This document shows, one piece after another, positions 1 to 5,117 of a DNA stretch of 6,042 nucleotides (position 1 is its first letter; each line of letters opens with the position of its first letter). The stretch spans positions 1 to 6,042 of the forward strand of contig JAODAY010000162.1 in the NCBI GenBank assembly GCA_025463665.1. Direction: 5' to 3'. The notes under the pieces were generated by a model, which did no database searches, was not told the DNA's origin, and saw only the letters and a list, made by a program, of their open reading frames with translations. Origin of the DNA: Microbacteriaceae bacterium. GTDB taxonomy: Bacteria > Actinomycetota > Actinomycetes > Actinomycetales > Microbacteriaceae. A program made the position numbers and the translations under genes.

Positions 1-678
1 CTGATCGCGGCCCGCCGGCGGTGGCAGGGACCGGCGACGACCCGGCAGGCGGTCCGCCGGATCGGCGGCATCACCCTGGCGTTCACCCTCGGGCACTCCG
101 TCACCCTCGCACTGGGCGCCCTGGGCCTGCCCGTTCCCCAAGGGCTGGTCGAGGCCCTCATCGCCGTCAGCATCCTGGTCGCCGCGGTCCACGCCGTCCG
201 ACCGGTCTTCCCCGGTCGCGAAGCCCTGGTCGCCGGCGGCTTCGGCCTCATCCACGGGCTCGCCTTTTCGGCCACCCTCAGCGCCCTCGACCTATCCGGC
301 GGACAACTCGCCCTGAGCCTTCTCGGCTTCAACGTGGGAATCGAAGTAATGCAACTAGCGATAGTCGCACTGGTACTGCCGCCGCTCATCATCCTCGCCC
401 GCACCCCGGCCTATCCGACGCTCCGCGTGGCGGCGTCCCTCGTCACCGCGGTCTCCGCCGTCGGGTGGCTGTTCGCGCGCGTCGGCGTGGCGAATCCTTT
501 GGCGGACGCCGCAGACGCATTCGCGGTCTCGGCGCCATGGATCGTCGTCGCTTTGTGGATGGCAGCCGCGATAAGCATCCTCTCGCGCGGCATGGCCCGG
601 CGCCGTCGCTATCTCCGATGGTCGGAGAGTCGCGTCCACCCTTCTCCCGACATCGCTGAACCGGCGTCGTCGATCTGA
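1..678 (+). CDS. HupE/UreJ-family membrane protein, C-terminal part (5' end outside window)
   Basis: An open frame runs from base 1 to a TGA at 676-678, giving 225 residues with no start, so the gene is cut by the window edge. The visible part is strongly hydrophobic with about five or six membrane segments (roughly residues 21-43, 50-68, 76-97, 103-133, 142-162 and 178-195) and ends in an Arg-rich cytoplasmic-looking tail. Motifs fit the HupE/UreJ_2 type: FTLGHSVTLAL at 28-38, ALIAVSILVAAVHAVRP at 52-68, GFGLIHGLAFSATL at 80-93 and GFNVGIEVMQL at 109-119. The intramembrane histidines H32, H64 and H85 are candidate metal ligands. Members of the wider HupE/UreJ group are associated with nickel or other metal transport, but the substrate of this subfamily is not established, and no hydrogenase or urease gene is visible here. 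The 131-bp gap to the next gene argues against tight coupling with it. Confidence 0.85.
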   Translation: MIAARRRWQGPATTRQAVRRIGGITLAFTLGHSVTLALGALGLPVPQGLVEALIAVSILVAAVHAVRPVFPGREALVAGGFGLIHGLAFSATLSALDLSGGQLALSLLGFNVGIEVMQLAIVALVLPPLIILARTPAYPTLRVAASLVTAVSAVGWLFARVGVANPLADAADAFAVSAPWIVVALWMAAAISILSRGMARRRRYLRWSESRVHPSPDIAEPASSI

Positions 679-698
679 CGAGACGCTGGCCCCCTTGC

Positions 699-728
699 GC
701 GGCGACTCACGCTGTAGTCACACGCCGC
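699..728 (+). terminator. Candidate stem-loop after the HupE-like gene
   Basis: GCGGCG at 699-704 pairs with CGCCGC at 723-728, and ACT at 705-707 can pair with AGT at 716-718 across a 4-nt bulge and an 8-nt loop. It lies about 20 nt after the stop codon. No U-rich tail follows, so it may only be a weak terminator, or chance in GC-rich DNA. Confidence 0.22.
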
Positions 729-731
729 TCA

Positions 732-760
732 TTGGCAGCACATAGCAGTCGCACTAAAGC
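732..760 (+). promoter_or_regulatory. Candidate promoter for the flavin electron-transfer operon
   Basis: TTGGCA at 732-737 matches five of six bases of the sigma-70-type -35 box. With a 17-bp spacer it is followed by TAAAGC at 755-760, a poor -10 match (three of six). The position, about 50 bp upstream of the start at 810, is right for the three-gene operon. This is a pattern match only. Confidence 0.25.
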
Positions 761-777
761 TGTCCCTGTCTCCGAAA

Positions 778-800
778 TCCGGTGACTCTCAGCCACCGGA
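778..800 (+). repeat. 7-bp inverted repeat just before the operon start
   Basis: TCCGGTG at 778-784 and CACCGGA at 794-800 are perfect reverse complements separated by 9 nt. The right arm overlaps the GGA of the Shine-Dalgarno-like GGACGGGA at 798-805. It could be an operator for a dimeric repressor or an mRNA hairpin that limits access to the ribosome site. Confidence 0.4.
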
Positions 801-809
801 CGGGACACA

Positions 810-2234
810 ATGTCGGCACTGTCAACACTCACGAGACCGACCGGTGCACCATCCGGCGTGTCAGTGCAACCCGTCGACCGGCCACGGCGATACCGCCGGA
901 GGGCACTCCTCTCCGACATCATGGTCATGGCAGTCTGGGCGTCGAGCGCCCTCGCCGCATCGATGTACCTCTTCTCCGGTGGCGCGGCACAACTGTCCAC
1001 GCTTCCCGACGTCGTGACAGGCGTGGGAGTTGTCGCGGGTCTTGTCGGCACCGACTTCATCCTGCTGATGCTGGTGCTCGCTGCTCGCGTGCCGATCATC
1101 GACCGCACGGTCGGTCACGACCGCGCAATAGGCCTGCACCGCTCGCTCGGCAAGCCCGCGCTCTACCTGCTCCTCGCACACGGCGCACTGCTACTCATCG
1201 GGTACGGGATGGCGTCGGGCTTCGACCCCATCGCCGAAATCGGTCGACTCTGGACCATTCCTGATATGCCACTCGCGTTCCTCGGCCTCGGCCTGCTCGT
1301 CGGCGTCGTCATCAGTTCCCTGGTCGCGGTGCGCCGCCGGTTCAGCTACGAGGCCTGGCACCTCATCCACCTGCTGAGTTACGCCGCCGTACTATTCGCT
1401 CTGCCACACCAGTTGAGCGTCGGCGGCGTCTTCGCCGCGAGCACGCCCGAGCGCGTGTACTGGACCGCACTGTACGCCCTCGCCTTCGGAGCGATCGGCA
1501 CCTTCCGATTCATCGAACCCGCGGTCTCAAGCCTGCGCCACCGCATGCGCGTCAGCTCCGTCGAGCAGCTGGCGACAGGCGTCTTCTCCATCCATCTGCA
1601 GGGACACAGCCTCTCTGCACTCGGCGCGGCCGGCGGACAGTTCTTCATCTGGCGATTCTGGACCGGCACGACGTGGTGGCACTCGCACCCGATCTCACTC
1701 TCGTCAATGCCCACCGCCGACAGCGCGCGCATCACCGTGCGCGATCTGGGTGCCGGCACAAGCCAACTGGGTTCCCTGCCGTCAGGAGCACGGGTCTCCT
1801 TCGAAGGGCCATACGGCGTATTCACGGACGCCGCGCGCACCTCGCCGAGGATGGCGGTGGTCGTCGCCGGCATCGGGATCACTCCCGTTCGAGCCCTCCT
1901 CGAAAGCTCGACGCTGCTTCCCGGTGAGGCGACCATCCTCTTGCGCGCATCCGGCCCCGACGAAACCTACCTCTGGCATGAGGTTCAGCAGCTCGCGACA
2001 GAGAAGGGCGCGACGCTGTACACGATGATCGGTCCGCGCTCGCCCCGCAGCCCTGCCTGGATGTCGGCAGGGGAAGCGGATCGTGGGGTCACGCTGACGA
2101 GCGCATTCCCACACCTACTCGACTCCGACCTCTACATCTGCGGACCGACTCCATGGCTCGACCTCGTCGAGGCCGACGCTCGCGCGGCCGGACTCTCTGC
2201 CCATCAACTCCACACAGAAAGGTTCGACTGGTGA
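810..2234 (+). CDS. Ferric-reductase-like transmembrane flavocytochrome (ferredoxin reductase-type)
   Basis: This 474-residue protein has two halves. Residues about 35-235 form six membrane helices of the ferric-reductase-like type; H110 with H124, and H184/H187 with H200, have the 13-14 residue spacing expected for ligands of two stacked b hemes. Residues about 244-474 form a ferredoxin-NADP reductase-like cytosolic unit: HPISLSS at 293-299 for FAD, GAGTSQL at 314-320, EGPYG at 332-336, the nucleotide-binding GIGITP at 354-359, CGPTPW at 444-449 and a C-terminal ERFDW. From the family, it should move electrons from NAD(P)H through FAD and heme across the membrane. The ATG at 810 has GGACGGGA at 798-805 as ribosome site. 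Its TGA overlaps the next start by 4 bp, so the two are likely translationally coupled. The neighbours point to the exported FMN protein as the electron acceptor, rather than iron itself; that is an inference. Confidence 0.93.
   Translation: MSALSTLTRPTGAPSGVSVQPVDRPRRYRRRALLSDIMVMAVWASSALAASMYLFSGGAAQLSTLPDVVTGVGVVAGLVGTDFILLMLVLAARVPIIDRTVGHDRAIGLHRSLGKPALYLLLAHGALLLIGYGMASGFDPIAEIGRLWTIPDMPLAFLGLGLLVGVVISSLVAVRRRFSYEAWHLIHLLSYAAVLFALPHQLSVGGVFAASTPERVYWTALYALAFGAIGTFRFIEPAVSSLRHRMRVSSVEQLATGVFSIHLQGHSLSALGAAGGQFFIWRFWTGTTWWHSHPISLSSMPTADSARITVRDLGAGTSQLGSLPSGARVSFEGPYGVFTDAARTSPRMAVVVAGIGITPVRALLESSTLLPGEATILLRASGPDETYLWHEVQQLATEKGATLYTMIGPRSPRSPAWMSAGEADRGVTLTSAFPHLLDSDLYICGPTPWLDLVEADARAAGLSAHQLHTERFDW
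2216..2222 (+). promoter_or_regulatory. Ribosome binding site fixing the GTG start of the FMN-binding protein
   Basis: AGAAAGG lies 8 nt before the GTG at 2231, inside the end of the reductase gene. It decides for the 2231 start over earlier in-frame codons, which would add an Arg-rich non-family extension ahead of the signal sequence. Confidence 0.6.
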
Positions 2235-2671
2235 GAACACGCGCAGCGCTCGGCGGCGTATTCGCCTCCATCGCGGTACTGACAATCGGCTGGCAGGTCG
2301 GTTCCTCGGCGACCCCGACGACCACAAGCCAACCGACCGCGAGCGGCTCCACGGACTCGTCCGCAAGTACCGCCAACTCGTCGACATCCTCGAACGACGG
2401 CACCTACACCGGCGACAGCGTCAGCACGCGCTTCGGCGACGTGCAGGTGCAGATCACCGTGAGCGGCGGTGCGCTCACCGACGTCACCGCGCTGCAGCTC
2501 ACCGATCACGATGGCAAGTCGGTGCAGATCAGCAATCGAGCGGCACCGGTGCTGCGCTCCGAAGTGTTACAGGCCGGGTCGGCGAACGTGAATACCGTCA
2601 GCGGCGCCACCTACACGAGCGACGCCTACCTCACGTCGCTGCAGTCGGCGCTCGACCAGGCCGGCCTGTAG
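2231..2671 (+). CDS. Exported FMN-binding domain protein (covalent flavin carrier)
   Basis: The 146-residue protein starts at GTG 2231, in a 4-bp overlap with the reductase stop. Residues 1-27 are a signal peptide or membrane anchor (basic MRTR, hydrophobic to about residue 23, then SSA as a possible cleavage site). Residues about 28-56 are a Ser/Thr-rich linker. Residues about 57-146 are the FMN-binding domain, opening with GTYTGDSV and ending in the flavinylation motif NTVSGAT at 121-127, where T127 is the expected site of phosphoester-linked FMN. There is no lipobox cysteine and no twin-arginine motif. The domain resembles the FMN-carrying part of NqrC/RnfG but stands alone. Placed between a transmembrane reductase and an ApbE gene, it probably accepts electrons on the outer face of the membrane. 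Odd point: the first motif residue is Asn121 where Asp is usual. Confidence 0.9.
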   Translation: MRTRAALGGVFASIAVLTIGWQVGSSATPTTTSQPTASGSTDSSASTANSSTSSNDGTYTGDSVSTRFGDVQVQITVSGGALTDVTALQLTDHDGKSVQISNRAAPVLRSEVLQAGSANVNTVSGATYTSDAYLTSLQSALDQAGL

Positions 2672-2677
2672 GCCGAC

Positions 2678-3409
2678 GTGCGCCACACCTTCACCACAAT
2701 GGGCACCGTCGCATCCCTCGAAACCGCGGACACCGGCGCTCTCACGATCCCGTCGGTGGAGGCGATCTTCCGCGACTACGACGCACACTTCAGTCTGTAC
2801 CGACCCGACTCCGAACTCAGCCGCATCGCCTCAGGCTCTCTCGCTCTTCGGAACTCGACCCGGTGGACTCTCGATACCTACGGCGACGCCCTTTCCTGGC
2901 GCGAACGCACCTCGGGAGCTTTCACCCCACACCGCCCCGACGGCGTGATGGATCTGAATGGCATCGTGAAAGCGCTCGCCATCCGCGACGCGGGGTGCGT
3001 ACTCGCCGCTGCGAGCGGAAAACCCTGGTGCCTCAACGTCGGAGGCGACGTACTCGCCGACGGCACCGAGAAAGGTGCGCCCTGGGATGTCGGCATCGCC
3101 GACCCCGCCGACCGCACCGCGCTTCTCACCGTGATCGAACTCACCGGCACACGTCGCGCTGTCGCAACCTCCGGCGACGCCGAGCGCGGCGACCACATCT
3201 GGCGCGGAGGGAGCCGTGAACGTCCCGAATTCTCCCAGGTCACAGTTGTTGCGGACGAGATCGTCGCAGCTGACGTACTTGCCACGGCAATCATGGCGGG
3301 CGGGCGAGCGACCCTCGACGAGCTCACCGACACGCGGGACATTGACGTGCTGACCGTCACTGCAACAGGAGACCTCATGGCAACACCTAAGCTTCGACTG
3401 TCGCACTAG
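2678..3409 (+). CDS. apbE: FAD:protein FMN transferase (ApbE family)
   Basis: The 243-residue protein transfers FMN from FAD onto a threonine of a target flavoprotein, using Mg2+. Family landmarks in order are FTTMGTVASL at 5-14, HFSLYRPDSELSRI at 37-50, MDLNGIVKA at 91-99, LNVGGDVLADG at 119-129, WDVGIADP at 136-143, AVATSGDAERGDHI at 161-174 and AADVLATA at 197-204; the Asp of the last motif is the likely metal ligand. GTG 2678 is preferred over ATG 2699 because the latter would remove the residues before MGT that the family normally has; its ribosome site is weak (TAGG at 2669-2672). It begins 6 nt after the FMN-binding gene, whose T127 is the obvious substrate. It is shorter than many ApbE proteins (about 300 residues or more) and shows neither signal peptide nor lipobox, so it looks cytoplasmic. 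Confidence 0.93.
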   Translation: MRHTFTTMGTVASLETADTGALTIPSVEAIFRDYDAHFSLYRPDSELSRIASGSLALRNSTRWTLDTYGDALSWRERTSGAFTPHRPDGVMDLNGIVKALAIRDAGCVLAAASGKPWCLNVGGDVLADGTEKGAPWDVGIADPADRTALLTVIELTGTRRAVATSGDAERGDHIWRGGSRERPEFSQVTVVADEIVAADVLATAIMAGGRATLDELTDTRDIDVLTVTATGDLMATPKLRLSH

Positions 3410-3418
3410 TTCACCTGC

Positions 3419-3437
3419 TCGCAGTGTTCTACTGCGA
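3419..3437 (+). terminator. Stem-loop after the apbE operon
   Basis: TCGCAGT at 3419-3425 and ACTGCGA at 3431-3437 pair perfectly over 7 bp with a 5-nt loop, starting 10 nt after the apbE stop. There is no run of T after it. Hairpins without a U-tract are common at actinobacterial gene ends, and the position suits a terminator for the three-gene operon. Confidence 0.45.
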
Positions 3438-3478
3438 TCTCGCTCAACACCGGAGCATGGGCAACGTTGGAACACATA

Positions 3479-3498
3479 TCGGGTACCCGACGAATTCG
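3479..3498. repeat. Two abutting perfect palindromes
   Basis: TCGGGTACCCGA at 3479-3490 is a 12-bp perfect palindrome, directly followed by the 8-bp palindrome CGAATTCG at 3491-3498. Both are self-complementary without a loop, which fits protein binding to duplex DNA better than an RNA hairpin. A single such site is expected by chance about once in a window this size; the abutment is what is notable. Confidence 0.35.
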
Positions 3499-3679
3499 CA
3501 GCACGCGCCTGACATCCTGAGGCGCCGTGTCGGAACCCGGATATAGAAGTCGAATCAGAGTTGGGCACCGTCCGCTTCTCTTCCATACGCAAGCTCTAGG
3601 CGCCCGTGATTGCACGGCGCGTATCCGCCCTCGCCCATCGGTCTTGACCTTGGGATCCAGAGCTCCTGTCCAGCCGTTC

Positions 3680-3700
3680 ATGCGGCAATAAATGCTGCAT
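3680..3700. repeat. 8-5-8 inverted repeat, possible operator
   Basis: ATGCGGCA at 3680-3687 and TGCTGCAT at 3693-3700 are inverted repeats around ATAAA, with seven Watson-Crick pairs and one G:T. The A/T-rich centre stands out against the GC-rich surroundings. It is about 250 bp before the next start, so a role as operator or hairpin for that operon is only possible, not shown. Confidence 0.35.
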
Positions 3701-3947
3701 AAACGTGCGCGCCTCAAGCCCAAGACCGGTTTTAGAAGCGCGTCGATGAGTCGCCGCTCCTGGCTCGACGTCACCCGCATCAGGGATCGCCCCGGATCAG
3801 AGGTCTGCACCGCGACAGACAACGGGAACGGACTTCTTGCCTGTCCCGCCCGGCGTGTGCGCGTTCCGTGCGGCGCAGCGAAACCAAGTTCCCCGACTAA
3901 CGAGCGCAAGGACTGGTCTGGTACACCAAGAGAGTTATCTTCGAACT

Positions 3948-4031
3948 ATGCGCATCGTCTTCTTCGGCTGGTTGGGGTTCATCGTGTTAGGGCTGGCCTA
4001 CATGATCGTCATCGCTTTCTCAGGCAGGTGA
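3948..4031 (+). CDS. 27-residue single-helix membrane protein
   Basis: The ATG at 3948 opens a 27-residue frame ending in TGA at 4029-4031. The product starts MRIV, has a hydrophobic helix over about residues 4-23 with several aromatic residues, and ends FSGR, so it looks like a single-pass membrane peptide. A purine-rich AAGAGAG at 3928-3934 is a possible but rather distant ribosome site (13 nt). The in-frame extension back to 3837 is rejected because it adds a Pro/Arg-rich stretch unlike a protein N terminus and no ribosome site is evident. Only 3 nt separate it from the next gene, whose ribosome site (AGG at 4026-4028) lies inside this gene's end, suggesting coupled translation. I do not recognise a family. 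It may be a small partner of the next protein, or a leader peptide controlling its translation. Confidence 0.65.
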   Translation: MRIVFFGWLGFIVLGLAYMIVIAFSGR

Positions 4032-4034
4032 CCA

Positions 4035-4712
4035 ATGCTCCGCCGACTCCGCCCACATGCACTCAGCCTGTTCTTCGCCTCCATCTTCATGCTGAGCCTG
4101 GTCGGTCAGTCCGTCGCAGGGCTTGCCGCGTTCAACGAGGAACAGCTCTCCCATGGGCTGCCCGCCACCTCGTACGGAAGCTTCATCACCTCATCCGACT
4201 TCGTCGTCGATGTCGCCGAGAACTGGCAATCGGAGTTCCTACAGTTTTTCCTCTTCATCCTCGCCACAGTGTGGCTGGTGCAGACCGGCTCCCCTGAATC
4301 CAAGAAGCCGGGAGACGAGGGAGCTGACAGCGACGAGAAACAACTCGTCGGGCCGTACGCGAAACCCAACTCGCCACGGTGGGCAAAAGCCACCGGCTGG
4401 CGGCGCTCCCTCTATTCGAACTCGTTGCTGATTGTCATGGGCGCGATCTTCGCACTCTCCTGGTGGATACAGTCTGTCGCCGGAGTCACGGTTTACAACA
4501 AAGAACAATCGGAGCACGGCCAACCCGCCATCAGCTGGTTCGCCTATTGCGCCTCGCCCGATTTCTGGAACCGCACACTCCAGAACTGGCAGTCGGAGTT
4601 CCTCGCGGTCGGGAGCATGGTCGCCTTCTCGATCTACCTGCGGCAACGAGGATCGTCCGAATCCAAACCCGTAGGCACACCGCACAACGAGACAGCCACC
4701 GAGGGAGAATGA
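4035..4712 (+). CDS. Duplicated-domain membrane protein (DUF6766-like)
   Basis: The 225-residue protein consists of two copies of one unit, about residues 5-90 and 126-211, related by an exact 121-residue shift without gaps. Matching pairs are QSVAG 25-29/146-150, FNEEQ 33-37/YNKEQ 154-158, HG 40-41/161-162, DF 55-56/176-177, NWQSEFL 63-69/184-190 and GSPESK 85-90/GSSESK 206-211. Each unit has a helix before QSVAG and another after NWQSEFL, giving four membrane helices; the HG and NWQSEFL segments lie between the helices of each unit, on the same side in both copies. A charged linker (about 91-122) joins the copies. From memory it matches DUF6766, a family without known function; this should be checked. 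ATG 4035 has AGG at 4026-4028 upstream. The gene follows the 27-residue membrane protein by 3 nt and probably shares its transcript. No catalytic motif of a known enzyme is visible. Confidence 0.88.
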   Translation: MLRRLRPHALSLFFASIFMLSLVGQSVAGLAAFNEEQLSHGLPATSYGSFITSSDFVVDVAENWQSEFLQFFLFILATVWLVQTGSPESKKPGDEGADSDEKQLVGPYAKPNSPRWAKATGWRRSLYSNSLLIVMGAIFALSWWIQSVAGVTVYNKEQSEHGQPAISWFAYCASPDFWNRTLQNWQSEFLAVGSMVAFSIYLRQRGSSESKPVGTPHNETATEGE

Positions 4713-4715
4713 CTC

Positions 4716-4872
4716 GTGGACGTTGCTGACGATATGACAATGTATCGCGGCTCAGCCGCAGGCTTGGCCGTCGCCACAACGGGGATGACGCACCTACTTT
4801 GCCGACAAGGTCGACCTGCTCGACCGCGTATTGCTCGACGTGGTGATAGCTACCAAGAACAGCGCACCGGCA
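4716..4872 (+). pseudogene. Remnant of a TetR-type regulator helix-turn-helix (frameshifted)
   Basis: Reading from 4716 gives DMTMYRGSAAGLAVATTGM in one frame (about 4731-4787), and from 4792 gives TYFADKVDLLDRVLLDVV in another (to about 4845). Joined, they match the second half of a TetR DNA-binding domain: a recognition-helix region like TMR-LAA-LGVATT-MY followed by the typical YF-DK--LLD-VL---V. The break lies at about 4788-4791, where one extra base (or two missing) replaces the codon usually encoding Tyr. The first TetR helix and the whole ligand-binding domain (normally about 140 residues) are absent, and the DUF6766-like gene ends just upstream. The right edge is soft, since DVVIATKN and what follows fade into unrecognisable sequence. 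Similarity is judged by eye. Confidence 0.6.
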
Positions 4873-4895
4873 CCACGTAATGACGCAAGGCAGCT

Positions 4896-4910
4896 GCCAC
4901 ACCATGTGGC
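4896..4910 (+). terminator. Short hairpin, possible terminator
   Basis: GCCACA at 4896-4901 and TGTGGC at 4905-4910 pair perfectly around a 3-nt loop, followed by the modestly T-rich TCCTTGTCTC. It lies about 185 nt after the DUF6766-like stop and could be the terminator of that transcript or of the lost TetR gene. It overlaps the palindrome GGCAGCTGCC at 4889-4898. Confidence 0.3.
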
Positions 4911-4929
4911 TCCTTGTCTCATAGAGACT

Positions 4930-4951
4930 TATTCAATCAAACAGCTGAATA
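4930..4951. promoter_or_regulatory. Candidate ArsR-type operator
   Basis: TATTCA at 4930-4935 and TGAATA at 4946-4951 are perfect inverted repeats with a 10-bp centre, in an A/T-rich patch. ArsR/SmtB-family repressors typically bind A/T-rich imperfect palindromes with TTCA/TGAA half-sites, and this one lies directly before the ribosome site of an ArsR remnant. A further dyad, GTCTC-ATA-GAGAC at 4916-4928, abuts it. The link to ArsR is inferred from position and sequence type. Confidence 0.4.
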
Positions 4952-4965
4952 CAGAGGGGCACAAC

Positions 4966-5060
4966 ATTTCCCGGGGCGTTTCAGAGGACTGGTTGAACAG
5001 GGCCTACATGGCACTGTCCGACCCGGTGCGGCGCCCCCTCTCCGCCCGACTTTCGCCGCC
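4966..5060 (+). pseudogene. Truncated ArsR-family regulator
   Basis: The frame from 4966 encodes SRGVSEDWLNRAYMALSDPV followed by RRPLSARL, which is the characteristic N terminus of ArsR-type winged-helix regulators (LDRAF-ALADPTRR-IL-RL). Upstream, AGAGGGG at 4953-4959 is a good ribosome site 6 nt before ATT at 4966, so the original start was probably ATG changed to ATT. A TTG at 4993 behind AGAGGA at 4983-4988 could still initiate. After about codon 31 the similarity stops (PPARSPRHRQ...), the recognition helix is missing, and the frame then runs out of phase over the VOC gene. A full ArsR is about 100-115 residues, so most was probably lost by an internal deletion. Such regulators often lie immediately before VOC or SRPBCC genes, as here. 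The frame is also open back to 4789 through the TetR remnant. Confidence 0.6.
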
Positions 5061-5102
5061 AGCTAGATCGCCGCGCCACAGACAACGAAAATTCGAGAAA
5101 CG

Positions 5103-5110
5103 AGAAAGGA
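5103..5110 (+). promoter_or_regulatory. Strong ribosome binding site of the VOC gene
   Basis: AGAAAGGA is 7 nt before the ATG at 5118 and is the best Shine-Dalgarno sequence in the window. It shows that translation of the VOC gene is intact even though the regulator before it is decayed. Confidence 0.7.
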
Positions 5111-5117
5111 CTTCTCT

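Larger units (their letters stand above)
3410..3947. other. 538-bp intergenic stretch without a recognisable gene
   Basis: Open frames cross this stretch on both strands, but their translations are rich in Arg, Cys and Pro, have no domain motif and lack good start contexts, so I do not call them genes. No tRNA or insertion-sequence end was recognised. What can be seen is the hairpin at 3419-3437, a 12-bp perfect palindrome at 3479-3490 next to an 8-bp one at 3491-3498, and an 8-bp dyad at 3680-3700. The right end should hold the promoter for the small-protein/duplicated-domain operon, but no convincing -35/-10 pair could be fixed. It may also contain decayed coding DNA or a small RNA that cannot be resolved by reading. 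Confidence 0.5.

Noticed and set aside
21..659. Plus-strand open frame of 212 codons over the HupE-like gene
   Set aside because: It is an Arg/Pro-rich shadow of the membrane-protein frame, which carries the real motifs.
1379..1936. Minus-strand open frame opposite the reductase gene
   Set aside because: It is fully contained within a gene with clear heme, FAD and nucleotide motifs; the antisense translation has no recognisable domain.
2153..2230. Earlier start for the FMN-binding protein
   Set aside because: It would place an Arg-rich segment before the signal sequence; GTG 2231 has a well-placed AGAAAGG and the usual 4-bp overlap.
2831..3592. Long minus-strand open frame opposite apbE
   Set aside because: It mirrors the strong codon bias of apbE; the motif-rich plus strand explains this DNA.
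3406..3909. Minus-strand open frame of 167 codons
   Set aside because: The translation is Arg/Cys-rich without domain motifs, has no good start context, and its end crosses the apbE stop; it looks like a chance frame in GC-rich DNA.
3837..3947. Upstream extension of the 27-residue protein
   Set aside because: The added residues are not helix- or signal-like and no ribosome site precedes the earlier start; ATG 3948 gives a cleaner product.
3692..4297. Plus-strand open frame of 201 codons
   Set aside because: It runs out of frame through both the 27-residue gene and the duplicated-domain gene, and its composition is Arg/His/Pro-rich; it is a shadow.
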